Assembly (NCBI GenBank): GCA_030068075.1
Contig: CM057839.1
Location: 18,827,167 to 18,891,166 of the forward strand
Direction of reading: 5' to 3'
Length of the DNA: 64,000 nt
Source: Paguma larvata
Taxonomy: Eukaryota; Chordata; Mammalia; Carnivora; Viverridae
The notes beneath the pieces are model-generated. The model was not told the DNA's origin. It saw nothing but the letters and a program-made list of their open reading frames with translations, and searched no databases. Position 1 is the stretch's first letter. Each line of letters starts with the position of its first letter. Below are positions 1 through 11,765 of this stretch, piece by piece. The translations under genes were made by a program, and so were the position numbers.

Positions 1-870
1 ACTGATTTGATAAACATACACGCTCAATTTAAAATTATGTAATTAATTTTTTAAATGGGGAATATTTTAATTTATCTCAACAGTTCTTAATACTAGGTAA
101 ACCTACTTTATTTGTTGAGGATGGTAAGTGAATGGGGGACTCCTTGGTGAAGTACTTCTTAGAGCTCCACGCAGAATCACAGGTTTTTCCCTTTCCCCAT
201 ATCAACTTGCCAGAAGTCTATTTTACAGGCAACACAAAGGTGTCACTGTGCCATTTCTGGCACCATCATTAATAGGGTCCTGAGGCTTATTCTTACAGCA
301 GAAAGAAAATACTTTATTTTTCCCTGAATTTTCTAAGAAAGAATTGTCAGTCAGAACAGGAATATACACTCGTTGGCTTTGAGAACTTTTGGTCTAACTT
401 TCCTTGATTTTTTTCCCTGGTTAATCTTTTCCCAATCTGTTAGAAAACTCTCCCCGTGTCTCTACAACCATAAATGCTTTGAGTATTGATAACCATGAAT
501 GAATAAATTGTCCCGTAGCTACCTTGCTTTTAGTGACCAAATACACTTGTCATTGGAAAATTTTTCCCTCAATTTTGAGCTCATGCCTCATTTTAAAGAC
601 CTTTTAACTGCATCTGTAATTTAATAATAAAGCTGGTGCTCATTTTCTATAATGGAAAAATGATTTCCTTGCTTTTATCTCACTATTGAAATTTCTTTCC
701 TAAACATTTTTAAGTTCTTCTATTGCCATATTCTCTATTCTCTTTCTATTTTCTATTTCTATATTTTCTATGTTTTCTATTCTCTTTCAATTTTGTGTGG
801 TCAAGTTACAAACATTACTCTTTTCGATCTTTCTTCGTAAATCGGTCCTTCCAGTTCCACTGGCTTTTTT
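1..870. other. Unique AT-rich non-coding sequence
   Basis: I recognise no gene or repeat here. The sequence is AT-rich with T-rich runs near 720-800. Open frames are short and low-complexity (Phe/Leu/Ser rich), as expected from T-rich DNA rather than coding sequence. Confidence 0.5.
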
Positions 871-883
871 ATTGGTCACTCTT

Positions 884-1100
884 TTTTTTCTTTTTAAACG
901 TTTATTTATTTTTGAGAGACATACAGACAGAGTATGAGCAGGGGAAGGGCAGAGAGAGAGGGAGAAACAGAATCTGAAGCAGGCTCCAGGCTCTGAGCCA
1001 TCAGCACAGAGCCCGACGTGGGGCTCAAACTCACAGACCGTGAGATCATGACCTGAGCCGAAGTCGACCGCTCAACCAACTGAGCCACCCAGGTGCCCCT
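884..1100 (-). mobile_element. Felid-type CAN SINE, full length
   Basis: Reads as the reverse complement of the tRNA-derived carnivore SINE: T-rich tail first, then GA-rich stretch, body, and the head ending ctgagccacccaggtgcccc. It is flanked by a perfect 13-bp duplication, attggtcactctt, at 871-883 and 1101-1113. Internal pol III boxes lie in the head at about 1020-1095. Open frames over it, such as the one with WVAQLVERSTSAQ, are SINE sequence read in frame and not genes. Confidence 0.95.
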
Positions 1101-1113
1101 ATTGGTCACTCTT

Positions 1114-1659
1114 GAATTCTCACATAAAATGCTAATTACAAAACTGTATAACTTCAATACATTCCTGAAGCAAATATAGTTCTGACAAGACTAAGTATAT
1201 TTCTGTGCATTTTATTAATAAAGGAGCTCTCATGGGACTCTTCTGGTCTTCTTGCATCGACGTGGCACCAATAAATATGGAACAATGTACTTGGATTACA
1301 AAATTCGCTTGAACCTTCGGAGATTGTGTGGTTATTTGGCTAATGTCTATCCTCTTACAAAACTGTAAACAGCATGAAGGAAGGAACGATGTCTATAGTT
1401 AGACATTAAATGGAAATTAGGGATTGAATTTTTATTTGAAAAGTCTATAGTGTTATGGATTAAAGCAAAAAAAAAAATCTAGAATTATTTAACAGTCAAC
1501 TCACAGAAGTGTTTGAGTCAAAATAATTGAATTATCTGCCCCAGCCCTGATATTACAATATTGTTTTATCTGTAGGGGAAAAAATTTAATTCAGTCTTTA
1601 GGCAAACATAATTTTGATGTTGACTAGAATATGTTAATATTTTTGAAATTCTGTCAGAT
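1114..1659. other. Unique AT-rich non-coding sequence
   Basis: Between the SINE and the MLT1-like LTR. A short poly(A) run sits near 1468-1478. Nothing else recognised. Confidence 0.5.
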
Positions 1660-2052
1660 TGTACTAGTCTGCTGTCATTACATAACACCATAGACTGGTA
1701 GCTTAAACAAACACAATTTTCTCAACTTTCTGGAGGTCACAAGTCTTAAATCAAGTGGGTGGCAAATTTGGTTTGGTTTCTGGCAAGAGTCCTTTTGCTG
1801 CCTTGCAGACAGCTGCATTACAGAATCTTGCTGTATTCTCATGTGGCCTTTCCTCTGGGTGTGTGCAGAGAGGGAGAGACATTAAAGCTGCCTCTCTTAT
1901 AAGAACATCAGTCCTATTGGGTTGGAGTCCTACCATTACGGCCTCATTTAACCTTAATTACCCTTCTAAAGTCCCCATCTCTAAACACAGTCATGTTGGA
2001 GGTTAGAGCTTCGACATAGGAATTTTAAAGGGATACAATCCAGTCCATAACA
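1660..2052 (-). mobile_element. MLT1-type MaLR solo LTR
   Basis: The + strand begins tgtactagtctgctgtcatt and ends cagtccataaca. It passes through phrases typical of reverse-complemented MLT1 LTRs: catagactggtagcttaaac, ttctcatgtggcctttcctc, cttataagaacatcagtcct, and a line matching the 'cctcatttaaccttaattacc' signature. About 390 bp, the normal MLT1 LTR length. No internal region is attached, so it is a solo LTR. Open frames on both strands here are shadows of the LTR. Confidence 0.8.
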
Positions 2053-2210
2053 AAATTAGTTTCCACCTCAAGTAATACTCAAGCTTTATTGGAGCTCCAT
2101 TTATTTATGTTGAAACAAACATTTGGGGGATAGAAATAGGGAAGGGGTGCAGTGATAATACAGCACAGAATGAAGAAGGCATTGCTTAGTTTAGATTTCC
2201 TGAAGCACCA

Positions 2211-3008
2211 TGTTCTAAGGTGTTTTTTTGGCACCAACAACCGGTTCTTTGATTCTCCAGACACCAACTGCTACCCAGGAATTCAATTCAATTCTGACAC
2301 TAACTACCTGGAGTTAGCACAAACTCCACATGTTAAGGACTCTGTTTCACAGGACTGCCTCCACTTCAGACACCAGTCACAAGTTCTGGGCCACCTCTGA
2401 CAACTGACTATATAGCAGGGGTTCCTACAACCTTCTGACAACTGGCAGTATAGCACGGGTCCCTATAACCCCCTACTCAGTTTCAACACTTTGGTACAAA
2501 GGCTCACAGGACTCAGGAACAAACCTTACTTATGCGTACTGGTTTATTTTAAAGGGTATAACGCAAGAACAACTAATTAAAGAGATATGCAGTCCATGGT
2601 ATAGAGGAGTAGGTGTGTGGAGCTTCCCTTCTCTGGGGGAAAGATCCTTTCTCTTAGCACTTTAATGTGTTCACCAACCTAGAACCTGTCTGAAGAACCT
2701 CATTATTCAGTTTTTATAGAGGTCGATCTCTAGTCCCCTTCACTCCCTCCCCCCAGGAGGTCAGGAGTGGAGCTGATGAAGGTTCCAACTTGTTAATCAC
2801 TTAGTCTTTCTTATGACTGTTCCCATCCCAAGGCTGAAGAGGGACCATACCTAAGTCACCTCATTATCATAAACTCAGATGTGATCCAAGGGAGCTGGTT
2901 ATGAATTAAAAGGACATTCTTTCTGCTCAGGAAAGTTCAAGGGGTTTTGAAGGTCCATGCCAGGAACTAAGGACAAAGACTAAATATATTTTTGTATTAT
3001 GCCACACC
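2211..3008 (-). mobile_element. MLT2-type ERVL solo LTR
   Basis: Reverse-complement features of the ERVL LTR MLT2 appear in order: ggcaccaacaaccggttct near the left end, attcaattcaattctgacac, acaagttctgggccacctct, tggtttattttaaagggta (the LTR's AATAAA on the other strand), ttgttaatcacttagtcttt, and ggacaaagactaaatatat at the right end. About 800 bp. Contains a 38-bp tandem duplication at 2395-2470. Open frames on it are shadows. Confidence 0.7.
2395..2470. repeat. 38-bp tandem duplication inside the MLT2-like LTR
   Basis: Two adjacent units, 2395-2432 and 2433-2470, share tctgacaactg, tatagca and a 3' c-ta-aacc pattern. They differ at several positions, so the duplication is old. Confidence 0.8.
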
Positions 3009-3638
3009 ATTTTTAAAGTGTACAGCAGAGTCATGAAAGTCAGACTTTCATTTGTAAGGATCAGACTCAAGAGAAAAAGACTCTCTGAATTCCAAAGTCC
3101 ATTCTATAAATATCAAGATCCACAATCCAGAGGACTCAAGAGCTTTAGGATGTATGCAGGAATCGATTTGAAAGCAGTGTTTCGAATGAAATGAGGTAAT
3201 GGTTTAACCAGTTGGCTCCAAGGGGAAGAAATGGAGAGGAGTGAATGAATTAAAAATAAATGAGTGTTTTTCAGAGGGCCCTGGCCTTGGACTCTTCTGA
3301 AATTGAATCTCTGGGGAGCTGGGCACTCTCATTTCTCTCAATGATTTTAAGATCCATGAGCAGAAAAGAATTGTATTCCCATGTCTATCTAGACCTCAGG
3401 GAGTGATTATTCTTATAAAGTTTTCTAAACCATGATAGAGATTTGGAAAATTTTCCTTCCCAATTCTGTGTGGAATTTCATGATTGCAATTAAAATTAAT
3501 TATGTGCTTTTTCAATCTCTAAATAGATGAGTGTATTTCTTTATTAAAGATATCAGAGAGGGCCTGGGATATGGTGGGTCTTCTGGAGTTTTGTAGTTTT
3601 CTCTGTGCCTCCAGAAACACTATATGGTAGTCGCACTG
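3009..3638. other. Non-coding sequence, no clear repeat
   Basis: Mostly unrecognised. The stretch at about 3250-3360, with aatctctggggagctgggca, faintly resembles the ends of hAT-type MER elements, but I cannot place it. Confidence 0.4.
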
Positions 3639-4078
3639 ATCTCCAGTTTTGCTTCTGTGGTCTTAGTTACCCAAGGTCAACTGTGGTCCAGAGGCAGATG
3701 ATCCTCCTTCTGACATATCGTCTGGAGATCAATGGTAGCCTAACACTATGTCATAATGCCCATGTCATTCACTTCACTTCATTTCATCAAATAGGCATTT
3801 TATCATCTCACATTATCATAAGAAGATGGATGAGTACAGTACAATAAGATATATTTAGAAAGAGAGAGAGAGAGAGATCATATCCACGTAACTTTTACTA
3901 CAGTATATTGTTACACTTGTTAACCTCTTAGCTAATTTATAAATTAAACTTTATCATAGGTATTTATGTAAAGGAGAACAGAGAGCATATATAGGATTCA
4001 GTACTATCTGTGGTTTCAGTCATCTCCTGGGGGTCTTAGAATGTATCCCCTATGGACAAGAGGACCGTACTATATTTT
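3639..4078. mobile_element. Tigger-type (TcMar) DNA transposon remnant
   Basis: Shows the marks of a non-autonomous pogo/Tigger element: ttacccaaggtcaactgtgg near the left; ttcacttcacttcatttcat, catctcacattatcataaga and gatgagtacagtacaataag in the middle; and a right end with ggattcagtactatctgtgg and gggggtcttagaatgtatcc. A (GA)n run at about 3861-3878 is part of the element. No transposase frame survives. The outermost left terminal repeat is degraded. Confidence 0.7.
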
Positions 4079-4798
4079 GAGTCACTTCTCTGAATAGTGG
4101 ATTGCTAATTTCCTAGTAATAGTTACTACAGATTATAGGAAAGATAATGAACTTAGAAGAGACAGACGGTCTTTCTAGAATGATTTTGGAAGCCTTGAAC
4201 CTTTTGCCATGACAGAATTATTGTGAATCTCTAATTCCAAACAAATTAAATGCCAGATTATGTCTTATCATACTCAGTGGAACTCAGAGATGGTGAAGGG
4301 ATTCAGCTGTTACGAGTTGGAGTCAAACACATCAGTTTTTCCAACCCATAATCTAACAAAATGGAAGCCACAGAAAATGTCTTCTGAATAATGTTTTTAA
4401 AATATTGAATAAAGGAAAATCCATGATGCATGGAGTTGAGAATTATTTTTTTCTGATATCTGGAATCAACCCATTTTATCATACACATAGTCTTTATGTA
4501 TGTATATTATCCATACCTTTAAGAGGGTTCTTGAAGTTTTGAAAGATCAAAGCAACTTAAGTACCACTGCTCTGAATAGGTTCTGGAGAAACTCTGTAGC
4601 ATCCCTTAGGGGAATACAAATTGGAAAATGTTTGGAAAATGTTAACCAGAAACAAGTTATGAAAACTTATTAAAATTGTGCTTTCTTGGTTACAAAAAAT
4701 AATCTTCTCTCTCAAATTTCATAAAGAGATTTTATGCTTTGATCTTTTTACCAAGTGTTGTCTATGTTGTTTTAAATGATAATATTAATTGGTAATTA
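4079..4798. other. Unique AT-rich non-coding sequence
   Basis: No gene or repeat recognised. A small tandem ggaaaatgttt duplication occurs near 4622-4642. Confidence 0.5.
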
Positions 4799-4814
4799 CT
4801 GCATCACTTTTTAA

Positions 4815-5034
4815 AAATATTTTAATAAAAATTTTTCTTTCTTTGGGGGCGGGGGGAAGGGACAGCATAAACTAGGTTGGGGCAAAGACAGAGGGGAGAG
4901 AAAGAATCCCAGGCCAGTTCCACACTGTTAGCGCAGAGCCCGATGTGGGACTCGAGAGGCTCAAACTCACGAACCATGAAATCAGGACCTAAGCTGAAAC
5001 CAAGAGTTAATTGACTGAGTCACTCAGTCACCCC
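4815..5034 (-). mobile_element. Older CAN SINE copy
   Basis: Diverged reverse-complement SINE of the older 'gaatccca-gcag' type, with aaactcacgaaccatgaaat in the body and gactgagtcactcagtca at the head end. Flanked by 16-bp direct repeats matching at 13 positions, 4799-4814 and 5035-5050 (ctgcatcactttttaa versus ctgctttactctttaa). The decay of both body and TSD marks an older insertion than the neighbouring SINEs. Confidence 0.85.
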
Positions 5035-5050
5035 CTGCTTTACTCTTTAA

Positions 5051-6165
5051 TTAGAATAGTATAGTTGAGTTTTAGATTTTAAAAGGTATCTATAGTGATT
5101 GAAAATTACAATGTTTATTGAAACCTTCAAAATGAGGCAGAATAACCATATCAGCTTTGAATTCACATGGTAGAATTACTTTGTGGTAAAATCACTCATA
5201 GTGAGATCATTATGGTAAGTAAAACTGTTATGAAGTCTGAGACAGAATTTCCATAGTCAGAATTCCTTAACATAATGCTCTTACAGTGACATTTCAAGGT
5301 ACTTTCGCACGTATCAGGTATTTTCTGCCTAGACTTTCCCCCTGAGCAGGCTCATGAGAAGCACAGGATAGAGCCAAAAGTGTTTTCCTTTAAAGGGCAG
5401 CACCAGGAGTGGATATTTGTTATCACATTTGTTCCGTCTTGCCAGCTCTGCTGAGTGTGTCAACCAAGCTGATTATACAGCAATTTGGTCTTTGGCAGAT
5501 TCTTCTGCCATTTGAGTAAAGGGTGAAGGTAACGTTCCCTGTAGAAAACACCTTGTCTAATATGTCTGAAGAGCTGAAAGGCAATCTCACGGCAGTTTGG
5601 ATGTGGAGGCTCGGAGGTGAAATCTTGGTTGGGACATGTTCCCTGCAAATAGTGATTGTTAACCGTCTGGCTAACTACAGCTATGGTTCAATTTCTTGTC
5701 CCTTGTATGTAATTAAGCGGAGGCCCTAAACTATCCTATAATAAGGAAAAAAATTACACGTGTCATAGATCTTTATGTGTTACCAGGGTTTTACTGTCAG
5801 ATATGAGTGAATACTAAAACATTTTCTCAGAAAGATGATGATAATTACAGATGGGGAATATGAAATTAAATCTACTTCAATTTTCATGGTAGTAATGAGT
5901 AGAGGAAAGAAAGTTTGCAGGAGCATACTTTTCAGGGAAGTGGCTAAATAATTTAGCACACCCTCAACATCCTCTCTATATTAAGTAAAACGCGTTAACT
6001 CTTAGAGTATACTTTTCAATTTCTCTCTGAATGACAGAAAGAAGAGTATTATAAACATTTTTAAACAATAAAAATAAAGGTGTTTAAGAAGCAGTCACAA
6101 TTTATTCATCTTTTTGAATTGAAATGGAAGAGAAATGAATGAACTTCCTTAATAAATCTAAACAG
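5051..6165. other. Unique AT-rich non-coding sequence
   Basis: No repeat family recognised. Short frames of 62-68 codons on both strands at 5460-5730 overlap each other and lack any recognisable domain; they are treated as chance. Confidence 0.45.
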
Positions 6166-6167
6166 CA

Positions 6168-6400
6168 TATAATGATAATGTTAATATCAGCAAAAACATA
6201 CTACTTATTATGAGCCAGGTACTGGTCTAAGCCTCTTACACATATTAGCTCACGTAATCCTTCCATCAGAATCATGAAGTCATCTGTGTTGTTAACCCCA
6301 TTTTACGGAAATGAGAAACTAAGGCACTGAGGTGTTAGGTTGCCCAAGACGCTAAGCTGGGAAGTGGTTAACCTCAGATTCAATTCCATACAGCCTACCA
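6168..6400 (-). mobile_element. MIR
   Basis: Reverse-complement MIR: tatgagccaggtactggtct, cctcttacacatattagctc, ccattttacggaaatgagaa, actaaggcactgaggtgtta, gcccaagacgctaagctggg. Core and both arms are present. An ancient tRNA-derived SINE shared by mammals. Confidence 0.85.
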
Positions 6401-6519
6401 CTAGAGTTTCTTGCTGACACAGAAGAATACACGACCACTAAAATGGTCATCAAACAGTCACTTCTCTCAGACCTTTACCACTATAGGCACGACGAATGCA
6501 ATTTGTTCCCACAAAAATT

Positions 6520-6665
6520 GTATGGGATTGGCACTATTACCATTCATATTTCTTGAAAGGAAGTCTCTGAGACTCAGAGGGGTTAAGCGGCTTGTTAATG
6601 TCATAGCTGGTTAATAATGGAGTTGTGATTCAGACTCAGAATATCTAATTTAGGATCTGCTATGA
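6520..6665 (-). mobile_element. MIR fragment
   Basis: A second reverse-complement MIR piece: gcactattaccattcatatt, ctctgagactcagaggggtt, aagcggcttgttaatgtcat, agctggttaataatggagtt. It follows the first MIR in the same orientation and is 3' truncated. Confidence 0.65.
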
Positions 6666-6989
6666 TTTTGCTATTTACCTAATATTTTTAAGGAGGCGAG
6701 TAAGTTGGCAACGTCCCAGAATAATAATAATCAAAGTTTAGTGGCTTGTGAAGTTGTTCCTTTTTAAAATTTTACATTATTTCTAAGATTTGAACCAATG
6801 AGAAAACGTCATGCTACACAAGGAATGTACAGAAATTGGTGAATGGATATCTACTTTGCTATGGATTTTGGGTTGGCCCACTGGGATGATCAATTTTGCT
6901 GGATTGTTTTTTTTTCTTTATAATTTTAATGTAAATATAGTCATAATATGCATTCATTGGTGATTAAAATTGCTTAATTATTAAGATAC

Positions 6990-7228
6990 ACTACAGTAGA
7001 GTGATTATGAGCATCAGCCCGGGAGCCAAATGGCCTGGGTTTGAATTTTCCACTGAATAGTTTTGTGATTTTCAGCAAGTTACCTAACTACCTATGTCTC
7101 ACTTTACTCACCTATAAAATGGGAATAATAGCAGCCACTGTATCATAGGATTTCTGTAAGGACTAAATGAGTGTTTTTCTGTAAAAGAAATTAGAGTACT
7201 GCTTTGCATATTGTAAGTGCTATGTATG
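6990..7228 (+). mobile_element. MIR, nearly complete
   Basis: Forward MIR: acagtagagtgattatgagc, gggagccaaatggcctgggt, ttgtgattttcagcaagtta, cacctataaaatgggaataa, aggatttctgtaaggactaa, then a decayed 3' arm ending near the tattgtaagtgct motif. It directly precedes an L2 copy in the same orientation. Confidence 0.85.
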
Positions 7229-7239
7229 CCTGGTAGTGC

Positions 7240-7920
7240 AACTCTCCAAGTCACCAGATAAAATCTCACCTTAGCGCCTTTGCACATAATCCGGTTTCTT
7301 CCTGGACCACTCTTTCCCACAGATAAGTGTGGGACTCTTTCCTTATTTATTTTAAGTTTTTAATCAATGCTATCTTTTGTGGAGTACCTGGGTGGCTCCG
7401 TGGGTTAAGCCTCTGAGACATCAGCTCAGGTCATGATCTCACGGTTTGTGAGTTCGAGCCCCATGTCAGGGTCTGTGCTGACAGCTCGGAGCCTGAAACT
7501 TGCTTTAGATTCTGTGTCTCCCTCCCTCTCTCTCCCCCCAGTTCATGCTCTCTCTCTCAAATATAAATAAACTTTAAAAAAATTTTAAATGCTACTTTTG
7601 TGTCAGCCTTCACTGGACACACTCTTCAAAATTGTAACTTTTCCTCCTCAGCTCAAAAGTTGAGTTCCTCCTCAACTTTTCCATGCTCTATCCCCTTTCC
7701 TTGCTTTTTTTTTCCTTATCATTTATGTATTGCTTAATGTTTTCTGAGTGCTTTCTTTTACTAATTTGTCCTGTTTAGAATCTGCCTCTCCTTACTAGAA
7801 TATGAGCTCCATGAGAACAGAGATTTCTTTCTGTTTTGCTCTGGGCTGGGTCTACCACACCTAGATGAGCACGGGGACACTCTAGATGCTTAATCGGTAT
7901 TTAGTCCCTATATCCATGCA
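7240..7920 (+). mobile_element. L2 3' end, split by a SINE
   Basis: Left part (7240-7365) holds the L2 phrases ttagcgcctttgcacataat and cctggaccactctttcccac. Right part (7603-7920) holds gtcagccttcactggacaca, ccttactagaatatgagctc and catgagaacagagatttctt. A younger SINE (7381-7587) with its TSD divides it. No ORF2 coding capacity remains. Confidence 0.8.
7381..7587 (+). mobile_element. Felid-type CAN SINE inside L2
   Basis: Forward SINE: gtacctgggtggctccgtgg head, caggtcatgatctcacggtt, tgtgctgacagctcggagcc, CT-rich run, and an A tail with aaataaac. Flanked by near-identical 15-16 bp repeats, aatgctatcttttgtg (7366-7381) and aatgctacttttgtg (7588-7602). Confidence 0.95.
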
Positions 7921-8493
7921 TGCACCCTTGCACGAGTGAGTATTTCCTCTTAACATAAAGGGGATCACAGGCCATGTGATTTTATGTATTATATCTCACT
8001 TGGTATCATGAGCCATGTGGACGCTGGAGTTATTATAGAACCATCAAATCTGCTGCTAGCTTTGGTGAGAATTAGAAAAAGATGGTGCTTTCTCCAGGAT
8101 TTAACGCTGAGCCAGGACATGTGGCCTGATGAGGAAAACACGGGATAGATCTCAGCCTGTCACTTTTGTACCTGCTAGAGTGCAAATTTTTATTTTTTTC
8201 ATTGAGAGGATCAACTGAGACATTAATATGATAAATTAAAATATTTTTTAGAAAACAAACTAAAAATTGATTAGTAAATATCTACCTACCTACCTATCGA
8301 TGTATCTATCTATCTAATCAACATATGCCTATCAAATATAGGCTTCGACATTTTTAAACCTATTCTGATGAGGTTGGTATTTTTGTTTTTGACAGCAGCA
8401 AGTTTCATTTACACCTTTTACTTTTATTTTAAAGTATTATAAAGAATATTTTTTAACAGAGATCATCACATTCAAATCAATGAAAATTTGCTT
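7921..8493. other. Unique sequence with a TCTA-type microsatellite
   Basis: Mostly unrecognised AT-rich DNA. At about 8278-8320 there is an interrupted (TACC/TCTA)n run. Confidence 0.5.
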
Positions 8494-8507
8494 GAGATTT
8501 TCTTTTT

Positions 8508-8751
8508 TTTTTTATTTTTATTTATTTATTTATTTTTTAATTTTTTAATGTTTTTATTTATTTTTGAGACAGAGAGAGACAGAGCACGAGTGGGGGAGGG
8601 GCAGAGAGAGAGGGAGACACAGAATCTGAAGCAGGCTCCAGGCTCTGAGCTGTCAGCACAGAGCCCGACGCGGGGCTCGAACTCACAGACCGCGAGATCA
8701 TGACCTGAGCCGAAGTCGGACACTCAACCGACTGAGCCACCCAGGCGCCCC
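8508..8751 (-). mobile_element. Felid-type CAN SINE, young-looking
   Basis: Reverse-complement SINE close to the family consensus (gacgcggggctcgaactcac, ccacccaggcgcccc). It has an unusually long T/TTTA tail at 8508-8565. The TSD gagattttcttttt is exact, at 8494-8507 and 8752-8765. Three overlapping frames of 65-71 codons over it are SINE shadows. Confidence 0.95.
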
Positions 8752-8765
8752 GAGATTTTCTTTTT

Positions 8766-10333
8766 AAATGCAAGGAGATTTTTGCCAGGAGGAATCAGAG
8801 TTGGCTTTTTGGTATTTTAATTCAAAATTGCCCCATTATAGTCCAGTTTTCAAATTTTTACTTTAACTATATTTTGAAACAGCAAGGACAAATTGGACAT
8901 GTCTATAATAGATTTTCTACCTAGAAAAGTTTAAAAGCAATGTTTTCTGTCCTCGGCCTAGAAATACAAGGTAGAACCTTATTCGGTTTTGAAATCTGCA
9001 TACATTAGAATACCTAAATTCCATCAGTAATTAAAGTATCCATATATTTTTTTTTCTGCCCTTTCGTCTATACCAGTGTACGGACATAGTTTTATTTTTC
9101 TTTTCCCTGTTCATTTACACTTAATTCCTTCACCTACAGGATTTGTTTTCTCCACAGTTAGAGAAAAAAATCATAAATTCCCATAAAACACAGAATGTGC
9201 ATAAATTTCACTGGGATGCCAGTGGACTCTGAGAGCTTTTTCTCCATTCTTGGCTGGGGGCCTACACAACATGTAAAAACAGCCAATGGTTATCATCCAG
9301 TGCTTCGGATCTCTGCAAGCTCAGTCTTCCTGTGTATACTCGCTATTTCTCTGATTTGACATGGAAATTTCTATCCAGCTGTCTTATACCTACAGTCTCC
9401 CTGCAGTGACTTCGGTTGTACATTTTTCTGGAGTTCAGTATTGCGTTCTTTTCTAGACTCTTTCTCTTGGATTAACATGGGTGTTACAAATTGCAGTTTA
9501 GGGGTCAGTCCAACCTGAGCTAGAATTTCAGCACCGTCTGGAGTTCAAACAGTTGGAGACATGTGTTCCTACTCTTCCGGGCAGTCAGAGAACTTTCAAA
9601 TAAGTGATACGTTAAAGATATTTAGTTTCCTAATCCTAATTCATGAGTCTCTTAATTTATTGTGATGTCTTTAATTTCTCGTAACAAGATTTTATAGATT
9701 TCCTGTTCTTGGAAATATGTCATTAGATTTATTACAAGACACTTAATAATTTTGTTGCTATTATAAATGGTATTAAAAATCATTACTGTTTTCTGGTAGT
9801 GCTACACACACACACAAGTTAATTCATGCTGGATAGAAGATGCAAGTGTGAAAGGAAAAGCCAAAAAGCTTTGAGAAGATAACATAGGATAATATTTTTA
9901 TTATTTCAGGCCAAGGAAAAGTGTGTTTTTTTAATGAAACATAGAAATTGTAAACCATAAAGAAAAAAATCAATAAATCTTTCTATATTAAAATCAACTT
10001 TTTAGTGTTAAAAGCACACACAGAAAGAGTGGGAAGACCAGCAAATACAACACATGGAGCCACTTTGTGGGCTGGTCTGTGGAATGGAATGGAATCTATC
10101 CCTGTTGGCAGTGACCTCAAAGGAAGGGGTGGGCAAGGGAGGACACAATCAGCGATTCTCACAGCTGGTAACTGGCTTGTCACAGAACCAAGTTCCTAAC
10201 CTGTACTAAATAAAGGCATGCTGCTGCCCATTAAAATGTAGCATTAATGAATAACTTGAAGTAGATTTGAAACATGAAATAAATCATGATATTAAATGTG
10301 GAAGAAAACATTCAAAGACAGAACACTTGTTAA
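8766..10333. other. Unique AT-rich non-coding sequence
   Basis: No gene or repeat recognised over about 1.6 kb. A short (CA)n run sits at about 9806-9816. The opposed 64-66-codon frames at 9983-10199 overlap each other and show no domain. Confidence 0.45.
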
Positions 10334-10347
10334 GGGTGGAAAGATCA

Positions 10348-10559
10348 GGGGCGCCTGGGTGGCTTAGTCGGTTGAGCGTCTGACTTCGGCTCAGGTCATG
10401 ATCTCATGGTCTGTGAGTTCGAGCCCCGCGTCGGGCTCTGTGCTGACAGCTCAGAGCCTGGAGCCTGCTTCACATTCTGTGTCTCCCTCTCTCTCTACCC
10501 CTCCCCCACTCATGCTCTGTCTCTCTCTGTCTCAAAAATAAATAAACATTAAAAGAAAA
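10348..10559 (+). mobile_element. Felid-type CAN SINE
   Basis: Forward, nearly consensus: ggggcgcctgggtggcttag head, gttcgagccccgcgtcgggc, and a tail caaaaataaataaacattaa. TSD ggtggaaagat / agtggaaagat at about 10335-10345 and 10561-10571. Confidence 0.95.
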
Positions 10560-10571
10560 GAGTGGAAAGAT

Positions 10572-11574
10572 GGGTAAATGTAAATAAATAAGAATAAGAA
10601 AGGGCCCGTAAGGCATGGGAGGCAAAGGAAACTCCATATGCTTAGGTATTTCAAAGATGCGAGGTTGTAGGCTATGGTGTAATGTGTTTCGGGAAAAATA
10701 CTGAAAGAAAAGAGCATACTAGGAGGTATCAAAATAGGCTTTTAGGTTTAATTTAAGTTTTAGGTGGCTGGCTAGCATTACTCATCCTAATATAGCCACC
10801 CAGAAGCTTATTAAGATTGAATGGGAGATAAAAATCTGGTAATCTATTTAAAACTAATTATAAAATGCCAAAGTTTACACATAATTTGCTTTAAGAGATA
10901 TAAACTACAATCACATTAAGATTATATATGCATAAAACATCGATTTCACTTGTATTCTATCCAGTTTGCCTGAGGTAGGGATTTGCAGTCGGTGGTCAGG
11001 TCATTATATTTACCTCTTAGAATGTCCACAGGAGTAGGCGACTCTGAGTATCATTTATCACAAGTAGGGTGAGGTTGAGATTCTCCTAAGAAGACTGTAA
11101 AAAAGATGATGCTTGATTGGTTGGTTGGGACCTGAGTTTGAAAGTCCTGGAATGACATGTGAAGTAAAGCATTTGGATGGCATCGAGAGTTATTTAGTTC
11201 ACATCTGTGTCGCTGGAAGAAATCAGGCGACAATGTGAGGACAAAAGACTGGAACCCAGGAGACCAGCTATAAGCAGGTTGCAAAGTGACAATGGCCTGA
11301 ATTCAGGTCATATCATGAAGATGGATGAAGATGGATTAATAAGAACCTGCAGACATAGAGCAGCAGAATGGGGTAACTAAACATTAGGGGGGAGGAGGAA
11401 TTAAAAAATGACTCCCTGGGGGTCACATAATTGGTAGGATGATGGCACTGAATACGGTAGAACTCTCAGAGATGAGTATTGGAGGAAAATAATGAATTCA
11501 GCTTTGGACAATTGTGTATTTAAGGTATTCCTGGGACACCTGTGTGGCTAGGCTTAATGATGATAATTAAAGTA
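10572..11574. other. Unique non-coding sequence
   Basis: No repeat or gene recognised. A 77-codon minus-strand frame at 11051-11284 lacks any recognisable domain. Confidence 0.45.
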
Positions 11575-11765
11575 AATATAACCTTTATCCAATGCTTACT
11601 TGTTGCCGGGCACTGGGGTGGGCTGCATGCATTTTTCTCAATTTAAGGATGATGGAAGGGAGGCGTATTGAAGATGTAATCTGGCCTATGTGTGGTGGCT
11701 GGGAGTTGAGCACAGACACTCTGACTCCAAAGCCTGGGTATACCTCCTTAGCCACTGCACCAAAC
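11575..11765 (-). mobile_element. MIR, decayed
   Basis: Reverse MIR with tatccaatgcttacttgttg, ccgggcactggggtgggc, and at the far end ctctgactccaaagcctggg followed by ccttagccactgcacc. The middle is poorly matched. Confidence 0.6.

Noticed and set aside
906..1157. Recurring frames with peptides like WVAQLVERSTSAQVMISRS (also near 8,558, 18,718, 22,241, 26,499, 27,009, 40,937)
   Set aside because: They are the CAN SINE read in the same frame at many sites, not a gene family.
11532..11555. gggacacctgtgtggctagg, like a SINE head
   Set aside because: Only about 20 bases, with no body, tail or TSD.
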